Source: Acinetobacter calcoaceticus ANC 3811
Lineage (GTDB): Bacteria; Pseudomonadota; Gammaproteobacteria; Pseudomonadales; Moraxellaceae
NCBI RefSeq assembly: GCF_000399665.1
Contig: NZ_KB976986.1
Location: 3,446,938 to 3,510,937, forward strand
Direction of reading: 5' to 3'
Length of the DNA: 64,000 nucleotides
The notes below the pieces were generated by a model that did not search any database, was not told the DNA's origin, and saw only the letters and a program-made list of their open reading frames with translations. The position numbers and the translations under genes were made by a program. Positions 35,255 to 43,091 of the stretch are shown here, piece by piece (positions within the stretch are counted from its first letter, which is position 1; each line of letters begins with the position of its first letter).

Positions 35255-36262
35255 ATGACGCGTACTGCAAACGAGTTTCTAACTCCGCAAGCGATCAAGG
35301 TCGAAGCGGTTAGCGGGACCTCGGCAAAAGTGATTCTAGAACCTTTAGAGCGTGGTTTTGGCCATACTCTAGGTAATGCTTTACGTCGCATTCTATTGTC
35401 TTCTTTACCTGGCGCTGCTGTGGTTGAAGTGGAAATAGAAGGTGTCGAGCACGAGTACAGTACTTTAGAAGGCTTGCAGCAGGACATCGTCGAGCTCTTG
35501 CTGAACCTAAAAGGATTGTCTATTAAGCTGTTCGATCAAAATGAAGCATATTTAACATTAGAGAAACAAGGTCCAGGCGAAATTACTGCTGCTGATCTTC
35601 GTTTACCTCATAATGTTGAAGTGGTTAATCCAGAACATCTAATTGGTACTTTGAGTGCTTCAGGCTCATTAAAAATGCGCTTGAAGGTTGCTCAAGGCCG
35701 TGGTTATGAAACATCTGATTCTCGTTTCCCTGAAGGGGAAACACGCCCTGTTGGTCGTTTGCAATTAGATGCTTCTTATAGCCCGATTAAGCGTGTTTCT
35801 TACACCGTTGAAAATGCGCGTGTAGAACAACGTACCGATTTAGATAAACTGGTAATCGATCTCGAGACAAATGGAACGGTTGATCCTGAAGAAGCAATCC
35901 GCAAAGCGGCAACAATCTTGCAACAACAAATTGCAATTTTTGTTGATCTTCAGAAAGACCAAACTCCAGTTGCTCAAGAGCCTCGTGAAGAAGTTGACCC
36001 AATCTTGCTTCGCCCAGTAGATGATCTAGAGCTTACTGTTCGTTCTGCTAACTGTTTGAAAGCAGAAAATATTTACTACATTGGTGATCTTGTTCAACGT
36101 ACTGAAGTTGAGTTGTTAAAAACTCCTAACCTTGGTAAAAAATCGTTAACAGAGATCAAAGATGTTTTGGCATCGAAAGGCTTACAACTCGGTATGCGTC
36201 TTGAAAACTGGCCACCAGCTAGTCTTCGTATGGACGACCGTTTTGCCTATCGTAGCCGTTAA
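35255..36262 (+). CDS. rpoA: RNA polymerase subunit alpha
   Basis: RpoA dimerises to start assembly of RNA polymerase and its C-terminal domain touches UP elements and activators. The 335-residue protein has the N-terminal domain motif GFGHTLGNALRRILLSS (about residues 34-50) and the C-terminal domain with TEVELLKTPNLGKKSLTEIKDVLA. It lies between rpsD and rplQ as in E. coli. Confidence 0.98.
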   Translation: MTRTANEFLTPQAIKVEAVSGTSAKVILEPLERGFGHTLGNALRRILLSSLPGAAVVEVEIEGVEHEYSTLEGLQQDIVELLLNLKGLSIKLFDQNEAYLTLEKQGPGEITAADLRLPHNVEVVNPEHLIGTLSASGSLKMRLKVAQGRGYETSDSRFPEGETRPVGRLQLDASYSPIKRVSYTVENARVEQRTDLDKLVIDLETNGTVDPEEAIRKAATILQQQIAIFVDLQKDQTPVAQEPREEVDPILLRPVDDLELTVRSANCLKAENIYYIGDLVQRTEVELLKTPNLGKKSLTEIKDVLASKGLQLGMRLENWPPASLRMDDRFAYRSR

Positions 36263-36280
36263 TTAAGTAGGACTATCACC

Positions 36281-36658
36281 ATGCGTCATCGTAATAGTGG
36301 TGTGAAATTAGGCCGTACAAGCAGCCATCGTAAAGCGATGTTCCAAAACATGGCTAATTCTTTATTTGAACACGAGTTGATTAAAACAACTGTGCCTAAA
36401 GCTAAAGAATTACGTCGTGTTGCTGAGCCTTTAATCACTCTAGCAAAAAACGATACTGTAGCAAATCGTCGTTTAGCATTTGCTCGTACTCGTAATGCTG
36501 CAACTGTAGGTAAATTATTTACAGTACTTGGCCCTCGTTACAAAGAACGTAACGGCGGTTATCTACGTGTTCTTAAAGCGGGCTTCCGTGCTGGTGATGC
36601 AGCACCGATGGCTTACGTTGAGCTTGTAGATCGTGAAGTGACAACTTCAGCTGAATAA
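36281..36658 (+). CDS. rplQ: ribosomal protein L17 (bL17)
   Basis: L17 is a 50S protein near the tunnel exit. The 125-residue sequence begins MRHRNSGVKLGRTSSHRKAMFQNM. It is the last gene of the 28-gene block and is followed directly by a terminator. Confidence 0.98.
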   Translation: MRHRNSGVKLGRTSSHRKAMFQNMANSLFEHELIKTTVPKAKELRRVAEPLITLAKNDTVANRRLAFARTRNAATVGKLFTVLGPRYKERNGGYLRVLKAGFRAGDAAPMAYVELVDREVTTSAE

Positions 36659-36670
36659 TTGATTTTATTC

Positions 36671-36707
36671 AAAAAAGACCGGTTTTATACCGGTCTTTTT
36701 TATTTTT
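36671..36707 (+). terminator. terminator of the S10-spc-alpha block
   Basis: The stem AGACCGG/CCGGTCT is flanked by A6 and T6 plus further T-rich sequence, 13 bases after rplQ. Confidence 0.9.
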
Positions 36708-36770
36708 GTTAATTAGTAAAATTATAAAAATGTCCTCAAGTGACATAAAAAAACGGATAAACGGTCAAAC

Positions 36771-36790
36771 TTGACATTGTGTATTGTCAA
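36771..36790. promoter_or_regulatory. inverted repeat upstream of the AlmA-like gene
   Basis: TTGACA and TGTCAA are inverted copies separated by eight bases. The left half overlaps a second small palindrome (GTCAA, two bases, TTGAC at 36763-36774). The pair lies 50 bases before the gene at 36840 and may be an operator; the factor is unknown. Confidence 0.45.
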
Positions 36791-36839
36791 AATTGTGCTT
36801 TAATAAACTCATATTCTCAACAATGGGTATAAAAATAAA

Positions 36840-38330
36840 ATGGAAAAGCAAGTTGATATTTTAATTATTGGCGCAGGTATTTCAGGAATTGGAATTGCTG
36901 CCCATTTGTCAAAAAATTCTCCACAACGCCAATTTGAAATTTTAGAGCGTCGTGAATCTTTTGGCGGAACATGGGATCTTTTCCGTTATCCAGGTATTCG
37001 TTCAGACTCAGATATGTCGACATTTGGTTTTAATTTTAAGCCGTGGTGTAAAGCGAATGTATTAGCTGATGGTGCTTCTATTAAAGGCTACTTAGGCGAA
37101 GTAATTGATGAATATAATTTAAAAGAAAAAATTCACTTTGGTCATCGTGTGCTTTCTGCTAATTACGATTCTGAATCAAAGAAATGGCAGGTTGTAATTG
37201 AAGATGGTAAGAAAAAACAACAGACTTGGAATGCTAATTTTGTTGTAGGCTGTACTGGTTATTATAATTATGATCAAGGATATGCGCCTTCTTTCCCAAA
37301 TCAAGAAGCATTTAAAGGGCAACTTATTCACCCACAGCATTGGCCTGAGAATTTAGATTATACAGGTAAAAAAGTCGTTATTATTGGTAGTGGCGCAACT
37401 GCAATTACTTTAGTACCAGCAATGGCGAAAGGTGGAGCGGGTCATGTAACCATGTTGCAGCGTTCGCCTACGTATATTGCTAGTGTGCCGTCTATCGATT
37501 TCATCTATGAAAAAACACGTAGATTTATGTCTGAAGAAGCAGCTTATAAATTTACTCGTGCACGTAATATTGGTATGCAGCGCGCGATTTATGCATTATC
37601 ACAGAAACATCCAAAAACTGTACGTCGTTTACTCTTAAAAGCAATTGAAGTGCAGTTAAAGGGTAAAGTTGATATGAAGCATTTTACACCTTCATATAAT
37701 CCTTGGGATCAACGTCTATGCGTAGTGCCTGATGGTGACTTATTTAAGATTTTGCGTGAAGGCAAAGCGAGTGTAGAAACAGATCAAGTTGAGAAATTTA
37801 CTGAAAAAGGTATTTTACTTAAATCTGGTAAACATCTTGATGCGGATATCGTGATTTCTGCAACTGGTTTGCAAGTTCAGATTATGGGGGGTGTTCAGGC
37901 TACTATTGATGGCAAAGCTCTTAATTCATCTGAACATATGCTTTATAACGGTGTTATGTTGAGTGACGTACCAAATATGGCCATGATTATTGGCTATGTA
38001 AATGCATCATGGACGCTTAAGGTTGATATCGCTGCGGAATATATTTGTCGCTTGTTAAACTATATGGACAAAAATAGTTATGATGAAGTGGTTCCATCTG
38101 GTGATAAAACTGAAATGGAAGAAGATACTGTAATGGGTAAATTATCTTCAGGTTATATCAGCCGTGCGGCACATGAGCTTCCAAAACAAGGTAAGCATGC
38201 TCCATGGCAAGTCACTAATAACTATTTAGAAGATAGAAAGTCGCTAAAAAATTCAAAATTTGAAGATGGTGTTCTACATTTTCATAAACGTTCAGAAACG
38301 AATGAGCGTAAGCCAAAATTAGTATCTTAA
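36840..38330 (+). CDS. almA: flavin-containing monooxygenase, AlmA-like (Baeyer-Villiger type)
   Basis: Acinetobacter AlmA is a flavin monooxygenase reported to be needed for growth on very long n-alkanes. The 496-residue protein has an FAD Rossmann motif GAGISGIG (11-18), a GGTWDLFRYPGIRSDSDM region and the Baeyer-Villiger fingerprint FxGxxxHxxxWP (FKGQLIHPQHWP, residues 158-169). A second NADPH-binding motif GSGATA lies near residue 182. The length matches AlmA; the symbol rests on recognition, and other Baeyer-Villiger monooxygenases are close alternatives. It is a single-gene unit with a terminator. Confidence 0.75.
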   Translation: MEKQVDILIIGAGISGIGIAAHLSKNSPQRQFEILERRESFGGTWDLFRYPGIRSDSDMSTFGFNFKPWCKANVLADGASIKGYLGEVIDEYNLKEKIHFGHRVLSANYDSESKKWQVVIEDGKKKQQTWNANFVVGCTGYYNYDQGYAPSFPNQEAFKGQLIHPQHWPENLDYTGKKVVIIGSGATAITLVPAMAKGGAGHVTMLQRSPTYIASVPSIDFIYEKTRRFMSEEAAYKFTRARNIGMQRAIYALSQKHPKTVRRLLLKAIEVQLKGKVDMKHFTPSYNPWDQRLCVVPDGDLFKILREGKASVETDQVEKFTEKGILLKSGKHLDADIVISATGLQVQIMGGVQATIDGKALNSSEHMLYNGVMLSDVPNMAMIIGYVNASWTLKVDIAAEYICRLLNYMDKNSYDEVVPSGDKTEMEEDTVMGKLSSGYISRAAHELPKQGKHAPWQVTNNYLEDRKSLKNSKFEDGVLHFHKRSETNERKPKLVS

Positions 38331-38343
38331 TAGATATTAGATA

Positions 38344-38372
38344 AATAAAAGGGGCGTAATGCCCCTTTTATA
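38344..38372. terminator. bidirectional terminator between the AlmA-like and acyl-CoA dehydrogenase genes
   Basis: AAAAGGGGC and GCCCCTTTT form the stem around a GTAAT loop between convergent genes. Confidence 0.88.
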
Positions 38373-38381
38373 TTGAATTTA

Positions 38382-39554
38382 TTAAAGTGTTCTAGAGATT
38401 AATTCTTTCATAATTTCATTGGTACCTGCATAAATTCGATTTGCTCGGTGATCTATATAGGCACGTGCAATTGGATATTCAAGCATGTAACCATAACCGC
38501 CATGTAATTGAAGACAATCATCTACAACTTTTGAGAACATGTCTGAAATTTTGTATTTAGCAGCTGCGGCAGCTTCCACACTCAATTTTTCTTCAAGTTG
38601 TAATTCCATACAACGATCTAGATAAGTACGACAGAAATCTATTTCTGTTCTCAGTTCAGCAAGTTTAAAACGCGTATTTTGAAATGCACTAACAGGTTTG
38701 CCAAATGCTTTACGGTCTTTTGTGTATTGGACAGTATGTGCAAATGCAGCTTCAGCGCCTGCCTGACAAATAATAGCCACTAGCATTCGTTCCCAAGCCA
38801 ACTCTTTCATGAGCATGATAAAGCCCATGCCTTCCATACCTAAGAGATTCTCTTTAGGAACACGAACGTTATCAAAAAATAATTCGCATGTATCTTGGCC
38901 TTTCATTCCAATTTTATTAAGAGGTTTACCTTTGCTAAAGCCAGCTCGGTCTGCTTCAACAATAATAAGTGATAAATTCGCTGAGCTTTTGTCGTTATTG
39001 CCAGTTTTACAAACGACTACGACCATGTCACATAAGTAGCCATTCGTAATGAAAATTTTAGAACCATTAATGACATAATCATCACCATCAGGTACGGCGG
39101 TGGTTCTCACTGCTTGTAAATCAGAACCAGTACCAGGCTCAGTCATGGCAATAGCTGTAACTACTTCTCCTGTTGCCATTTTCGGTAGCCACTTTTGTTT
39201 TTGTTCTTCATTACCAAAGTTATTTACATAATTGGCAACGATATCTGAATGCAAAGAGAAGCCTGTACTAGAGTCCATAGCATAAGCTTGTTCTTCAATT
39301 AAGATCATGCTGTACAAACGGTCTACTCCAGACCCACCATATTGCTCTGGCATTGTGGTGCACAAGAGGCCTAGGTCTCCGGCCTTATTCCAAAGATCTC
39401 GATCAACATGTTGTTGTTTTTCATATTTTTCAATATTGGGAACGACTTCTTTTTCATAGAATTTACGTACTGTTTCTCGAAAAGCCTCATGCTCTTCATT
39501 GAATAATTGTCTCGGTAACATATTTGGAATAGGACGGATGGCACCAGATTGCAT
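38382..39554 (-). CDS. acyl-CoA dehydrogenase, long-chain (LCAD-like)
   Basis: Acyl-CoA dehydrogenases oxidise acyl-CoA to the 2-enoyl-CoA and pass electrons to ETF. The 390-residue protein has the family signatures AMTEPGTGSD and QLHGGYGYMLEYPIARAYIDHR. The C-terminal motif reads YAGTNEIMKELI, so the Glu of the MCAD-type YEGT motif is Ala; instead a Glu is present in ELAWERMLVAI, the position used by long-chain and isovaleryl types. The form strongly resembles mammalian LCAD. It lies convergent to the AlmA-like gene, a pairing that fits alkane or fatty-acid breakdown. Confidence 0.85.
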   Translation of the reverse strand: MQSGAIRPIPNMLPRQLFNEEHEAFRETVRKFYEKEVVPNIEKYEKQQHVDRDLWNKAGDLGLLCTTMPEQYGGSGVDRLYSMILIEEQAYAMDSSTGFSLHSDIVANYVNNFGNEEQKQKWLPKMATGEVVTAIAMTEPGTGSDLQAVRTTAVPDGDDYVINGSKIFITNGYLCDMVVVVCKTGNNDKSSANLSLIIVEADRAGFSKGKPLNKIGMKGQDTCELFFDNVRVPKENLLGMEGMGFIMLMKELAWERMLVAIICQAGAEAAFAHTVQYTKDRKAFGKPVSAFQNTRFKLAELRTEIDFCRTYLDRCMELQLEEKLSVEAAAAAKYKISDMFSKVVDDCLQLHGGYGYMLEYPIARAYIDHRANRIYAGTNEIMKELISRTL

Positions 39555-39743
39555 TTGTATTTCTTCCTTGGTTCAGGTGTGATGTTATTTCCTTAAACAT
39601 ACGGAAGCATTTCATGGCGAACAATGTGATGAATGCTCAATTATGAGTACAAGATGATAAATTTGGTCAATTTGATATTTTTAGCGATCTTTGGAATGTG
39701 ATCAGGTAAACTAGACGCACTATCAACGCAGATGGGGAAATAA

Positions 39744-40001
39744 ATGTCTGACGAAATGACCTTGGAAGAACGTAAAGTAATTTATCGAGCACGCCGCGGC
39801 TTAAAAGAAATTGACGTCTATTTTGACCCTTATGTAAAAAACTATTATTTACAAGCAGATCCGGCAGAGAAGGCTTTATTTGCAGAGTTAGTTGAACAGG
39901 AAGATCCAGATTTACTAGATTGGTTCATGGAAGTTTCTGAACCTCCACGTACAGAGTTACGTGAATTTATTTATAAATTAAAACAGTACGTGCATGGCTA
40001 A
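39744..40001 (+). CDS. sdhE: SdhE, FAD assembly factor for succinate dehydrogenase
   Basis: SdhE (YgfY) helps attach FAD covalently to SdhA. The 85-residue protein has the diagnostic RGxxE motif (RRGLKEID) near residue 18 and the usual four-to-five-helix length. It is followed seven bases later by a small membrane-protein gene, the order seen for sdhE-ygfX. Confidence 0.88.
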   Translation: MSDEMTLEERKVIYRARRGLKEIDVYFDPYVKNYYLQADPAEKALFAELVEQEDPDLLDWFMEVSEPPRTELREFIYKLKQYVHG

Positions 40002-40007
40002 ACTGTT

Positions 40008-40397
40008 TTGATAAAAGAATTGAATTTTGAGCTGAAATATAGTCGTTTCTCGATAATATTTCAGCTTTTTATTGGCTTGAGTTTAGCAATCCTACTTTAT
40101 CAATTGTTATCACCCATTTGGTGGTTGATAGCTCTCATCCTTTTCTCTATTAGTTTTCTATTGTTTTTAAAACAATCACGAATTTCTCAAATTTTATATT
40201 TAGACCAAAAATCTTGGTCAGTGGCTTACTCTTCACCAAAGATTATTTCACGTGTAGAAATTACTAAAATAATTGATTATCAAATGTTTATAGTTATGTA
40301 TTTTGATGGAGCACCCATGAAAGTAGCCATAATTTGGTTTGATCAACTTCCTTTGCAGTATTGGAAAAAGTTAAAAGTCCTACAGAAACTTCATTAA
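40008..40397 (+). CDS. YgfX-like membrane protein, probable SdhE partner
   Basis: The 129-residue protein has two hydrophobic segments (about residues 14-34 and 36-54) followed by a soluble beta-rich tail, the layout of YgfX (CptA). In E. coli YgfX is encoded directly after sdhE. Sequence identity to YgfX is not obvious by eye, so this is by layout and place. The start is TTG at 40008, with no strong ribosome site, consistent with coupling to sdhE. Confidence 0.55.
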   Translation: MIKELNFELKYSRFSIIFQLFIGLSLAILLYQLLSPIWWLIALILFSISFLLFLKQSRISQILYLDQKSWSVAYSSPKIISRVEITKIIDYQMFIVMYFDGAPMKVAIIWFDQLPLQYWKKLKVLQKLH

Positions 40398-40410
40398 TTG
40401 TTAGACAATT
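40396..40410. promoter_or_regulatory. palindrome AATTGT-N3-ACAATT, copy 1
   Basis: AATTGT and ACAATT are inverted copies around TAG. A near-identical palindrome recurs at 40522-40536. It begins inside the last codons of the YgfX-like gene. Confidence 0.4.
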
Positions 40411-40521
40411 CTACATTTGTATATTTATTTAAAAATTATAAAAAACAATAATTTAATCTTTATTTTTTTGCTTGAGTTCAGGATTGTCTAATTAAAATAT
40501 AGAAAAAAGCTAAGGAAATAC

Positions 40522-40536
40522 AATTGTCTGACAATT
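40522..40536. promoter_or_regulatory. palindrome AATTGTC-T-GACAATT, copy 2
   Basis: A perfect 7-1-7 palindrome of the same type as copy 1, lying 70 bases before the first micro-gene. A degenerate third copy (GATTGTCTAATT) lies near 40482-40493. Possibly an operator for the micro-genes. Confidence 0.45.
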
Positions 40537-40605
40537 TCACCTATGGGTATCTATTTGATCGGTTAAAGTACAAACACCAACGTAAAGTGTGTCGGAGGTC
40601 TCAAA

Positions 40606-40761
40606 ATGGAGATGCCAACATGGTCGTTCTTGGTCATTGCCATCATTTTGGCAGTGGTGATAGGAAGAGCAGGAACTTTACTCAGGGAGCATCTTAACAG
40701 AGTTAATTTTAACAAAGTTAAGAGACAGAGGATGCAAGGTCGTCGATCAGTCAATTATTAA
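40606..40761 (+). CDS. 51-residue single-span membrane micro-protein (paralogue 1)
   Basis: The ATG at 40606 follows a perfect ribosome binding site (GGAGG, seven bases away). The peptide has one membrane segment (residues 6-19, WSFLVIAIILAVVI), then GRAGTLLREHL and a strongly basic tail (VKRQRMQGRR). The segment and the GRAGTLL motif are repeated in the next micro-gene, and 22 bases of DNA around that motif are identical in both, which argues for real coding and recent duplication. No family is recognised. A short hydrophobic type I toxin, a membrane-complex subunit or a stress peptide are all possible. Confidence 0.6.
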   Translation: MEMPTWSFLVIAIILAVVIGRAGTLLREHLNRVNFNKVKRQRMQGRRSVNY

Positions 40762-40832
40762 ATTGTTTAGTCGATTAATTCCATCAAGTGTCCAGTTTAT
40801 AACTGGGTGCGATTGTAGTAAGGAGGTCTCTC

Positions 40833-40934
40833 ATGGAGATTTCAATGTGGATGTTTCTGTTAATTGCAGTCGTTATGGCTGTGGTAGTAGGAAGAGCAGG
40901 AACTTTACTTAAGGATTATATAGAACAAAAATAA
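40833..40934 (+). CDS. 33-residue single-span membrane micro-protein (paralogue 2)
   Basis: The peptide MEISMWMFLLIAVVMAVVVG, then GRAGTLLKDYIEQK, is a shorter paralogue of the preceding micro-protein and lacks its basic tail. It has a perfect ribosome site (AGGAGG) five to six bases before the ATG and the same GGAGGTCTC leader end. A small hairpin (CCAGTT/AACTGG) lies 27 bases upstream of its ATG, and a strong terminator follows 32 bases after the stop, so the pair may share one transcript. Confidence 0.6.
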   Translation: MEISMWMFLLIAVVMAVVVGRAGTLLKDYIEQK

Positions 40935-40965
40935 TATAAGCCGTTAAAAGCTTATCTCAGTTAAT

Positions 40966-41005
40966 AAGTAGCATGTGCTGAACCGTCGCAATGCTACTTT
41001 TTTTT
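40966..41005 (+). terminator. terminator after the micro-genes
   Basis: AAGTAGCAT and ATGCTACTT form a nine-base-pair stem followed by eight T. Confidence 0.88.
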
Positions 41006-41166
41006 GCCTAAAATTTCTTTTTCCCTGAAAAACTGTCAATTTTATCTGCTGTGAAGTGTGTCAAAGTATAAGCGCTACAATTAGAGTAATTACTCTTTTA
41101 TTCAAGATATGCATCTGCTAATGTACATCTGAAAAGGAAAAAACAAATTACATAGAGGACAGGAAG

Positions 41167-42255
41167 ATGTCTAAAGTCCAAAAAATAAGCCAAGGTTTGG
41201 CGATGAGTTTTCTTGCAGCTTCAGTTTTATCAGGTTGTTCATACGTCGTGAAAACCGGAGCAAATGTTGCTTTAGGTTTTACGGAAAAGCACGTCGTTCC
41301 ACCTATTCTAGCAATGCAAGATGCCGAAATGGTTTGTAATACTGGTAGTGCTTTAACACCAGCAATCATGTCTACTAAAGGTATGGGTGCAGATCCAACG
41401 CGTGTTGCGGTATTAATGTATGCAGCGTCAGGCGTATGTGCGGAAAACCAAGCGTTAGAACAAGAATTACGTTATTTGCGTGCATCAAAAGCAGGGCAGG
41501 TAACTGAAGCTCAAGATGCACGTATTGCTCAAAAGCGTTGGGCAGCAATTGCTGCTGAGCGTCAATATACAGGCTATAAGTTGTTCGCTGATCGTTGGGA
41601 ATCTAAATATAAATACCATTTAGGTGATTCTTGTCCAACGATGCGTAGTGATACTGATCAAACAGTTTATTTACTTGGAATGATTAGTGGCCTTCAGGCT
41701 GTAACCAATGATATTAACTCTGGTGGCGCAGTCAATGTTCCAAAAGATATTGCTGCTATTGTAGAGCGCGGCATGGTCTGTCTAGATAATGAAAAATTTT
41801 GGGGTGCACCTAACGCAACGCGTGCTGTTATCTGGACTTTATTGCCAGGGGCAGATGAAGGGAAACCTGATCCATACCAAACGTTAAAGCAATCAGTCCA
41901 AATTGGTGAGCAAAAAGGTGTTCGCTTATCTCATGCGTTATATGCGGTAGCTGCTCAAGCAAGTGGTGATGATGCAAAAATCCGTGATGCATTAAGATCC
42001 TATGCGGCATCTCAAGCTGACGATAAGCCTGTCAATCCAAACTTTAAGTTAATTGATAGTATGGCTGGTCTGATTGTACGCGGTATCTCTGACCGTTACT
42101 GGACTGAGCATACAGGTGTGCGTACCGGAGATGATGGTATGTCACATTTCTGGGATGATAAGAATGAAGGTGCAGCAGAGCTAGATGAGTTATTTGATGG
42201 CGGAGCAGCATCTGAAGCTCCTGCGGATTCATCTGCTCCACCAGCAGCGCAGTAA
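41167..42255 (+). CDS. lipoprotein, possible TRAP-transporter-associated component
   Basis: The 362-residue protein has a signal peptide and lipobox (SVLSGC, modified Cys at residue 23), so it is anchored in the outer or inner membrane. The mature part is helical and repeat-like, with paired cysteines (VCNTG, GVCAENQ, DSCPT, MVCLDN), and ends in an Ala/Pro/Ser tail. It lies upstream of a fused TRAP permease, like TatT-type TRAP-associated lipoproteins, though I cannot confirm that family. A ribosome site (AGGA) precedes the ATG. A stem-loop separates it from the rhombosortase gene. Confidence 0.65.
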   Translation: MSKVQKISQGLAMSFLAASVLSGCSYVVKTGANVALGFTEKHVVPPILAMQDAEMVCNTGSALTPAIMSTKGMGADPTRVAVLMYAASGVCAENQALEQELRYLRASKAGQVTEAQDARIAQKRWAAIAAERQYTGYKLFADRWESKYKYHLGDSCPTMRSDTDQTVYLLGMISGLQAVTNDINSGGAVNVPKDIAAIVERGMVCLDNEKFWGAPNATRAVIWTLLPGADEGKPDPYQTLKQSVQIGEQKGVRLSHALYAVAAQASGDDAKIRDALRSYAASQADDKPVNPNFKLIDSMAGLIVRGISDRYWTEHTGVRTGDDGMSHFWDDKNEGAAELDELFDGGAASEAPADSSAPPAAQ

Positions 42256-42271
42256 ACATATTTGAAAGGTT

Positions 42272-42319
42272 AACTTCTTGCGAGACTGTTGTTAAGTTTT
42301 ACAATGGTAGCAAGAAGTT
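42272..42319 (+). other. stem-loop between the lipoprotein and rhombosortase genes
   Basis: AACTTCTTGC and GCAAGAAGTT form a perfect ten-base-pair stem with a 28-base loop, but no T run follows. It may be a processing or attenuation site in a shared transcript. Confidence 0.5.
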
Positions 42320-42338
42320 TAATTTCAAGGAGTGTGCC

Positions 42339-42914
42339 ATGAAGGATCATGTACTGAATCATAAAGTGCTTTTGGTCGCAGTGTGCATTTCTGTGTCTGC
42401 TTGTCTACAGGTGTTTCCTGATACTTTTATTTATTGGCGCGAAAGTTTACTCGGTGAATTCTGGCGTTTATGGACCGCACATTGGGTGCACGTTGGATGG
42501 ATTCATTTCCTTTTAAACATGATGGCATTCGCCTGTTTACCGTTTATCTTTCCGCATACCAAAGCGTGGCATATCTTAAGTCTGCTTTTTCTTTTGCCAC
42601 CGTTCATTAGTTTGGTCTTCTATTTTTATTTACCTTATATCGAGGCATATGCTGGTTTGTCAGGTGTTTTACATGGGCTATATACAGCAGTTGCTTTAGT
42701 TTATTTGCAATATCGTAAAGAACGGAATTTTGCTTTTCTAGTTTTAGGATTAATTATTGCAAAACTGACATGGGAAAATACCTTTGGGCAAACAGGAACG
42801 GCCCAGTTAATAGGGAGTCCAGTTTTAACTGAAGCTCATTTATATGGAGCAATTGGTGGCGCAATCTTTGGAGGATGCTATTGGCTTGCTCAAAGATTAA
42901 AAAAGAAAAATTGA
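42339..42914 (+). CDS. rrtA: rhomboid-family intramembrane protease, rhombosortase type
   Basis: Rhombosortases cleave the C-terminal GlyGly-CTERM anchor of exported proteins. The 191-residue protein has about six membrane segments. The catalytic serine sits in YAGLSGVLHG (about residues 107-116), the histidine in EAHLYGAIGG (near residue 168), and the family stretch EFWRLWTAHWVHVGWIHFLLN lies near residue 40. Length and motifs favour rhombosortase over other rhomboids. No GlyGly-CTERM substrate is encoded in this window. AAGGAG precedes the ATG. Confidence 0.75.
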   Translation: MKDHVLNHKVLLVAVCISVSACLQVFPDTFIYWRESLLGEFWRLWTAHWVHVGWIHFLLNMMAFACLPFIFPHTKAWHILSLLFLLPPFISLVFYFYLPYIEAYAGLSGVLHGLYTAVALVYLQYRKERNFAFLVLGLIIAKLTWENTFGQTGTAQLIGSPVLTEAHLYGAIGGAIFGGCYWLAQRLKKKN

Positions 42915-43091
42915 CAATACGAACTGTTAAAAAAGTGATTTTAGTCATTCTTTATTAATAAAGTTTGATGCAAATTTGATCGTTGAATAAAGGGATTGGT
43001 AGAAGGGGGATGGAATTAACCCCTGACCAAGAAAATTGCATGACTCAAGCTCCTGTTTACAGGTTTTTGAGAGAACAAAATTGGAATATTT

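Larger units (their letters stand above)
40398..41166. other. 770-base interval holding two micro-genes
   Basis: Between the YgfX-like gene and the lipoprotein gene lie two short paralogous genes (40606-40761 and 40833-40934), a terminator (40966-41005), two copies of the AATTGT-N3-ACAATT palindrome and AT-rich sequence. No larger reading frame is convincing on either strand. Confidence 0.6.

Noticed and set aside
41167..42255. GlyGly-CTERM substrate for the adjacent rhombosortase
   Set aside because: The lipoprotein has a Gly-Gly pair near its end but no following membrane segment with basic tail, so it does not fit the substrate signal.
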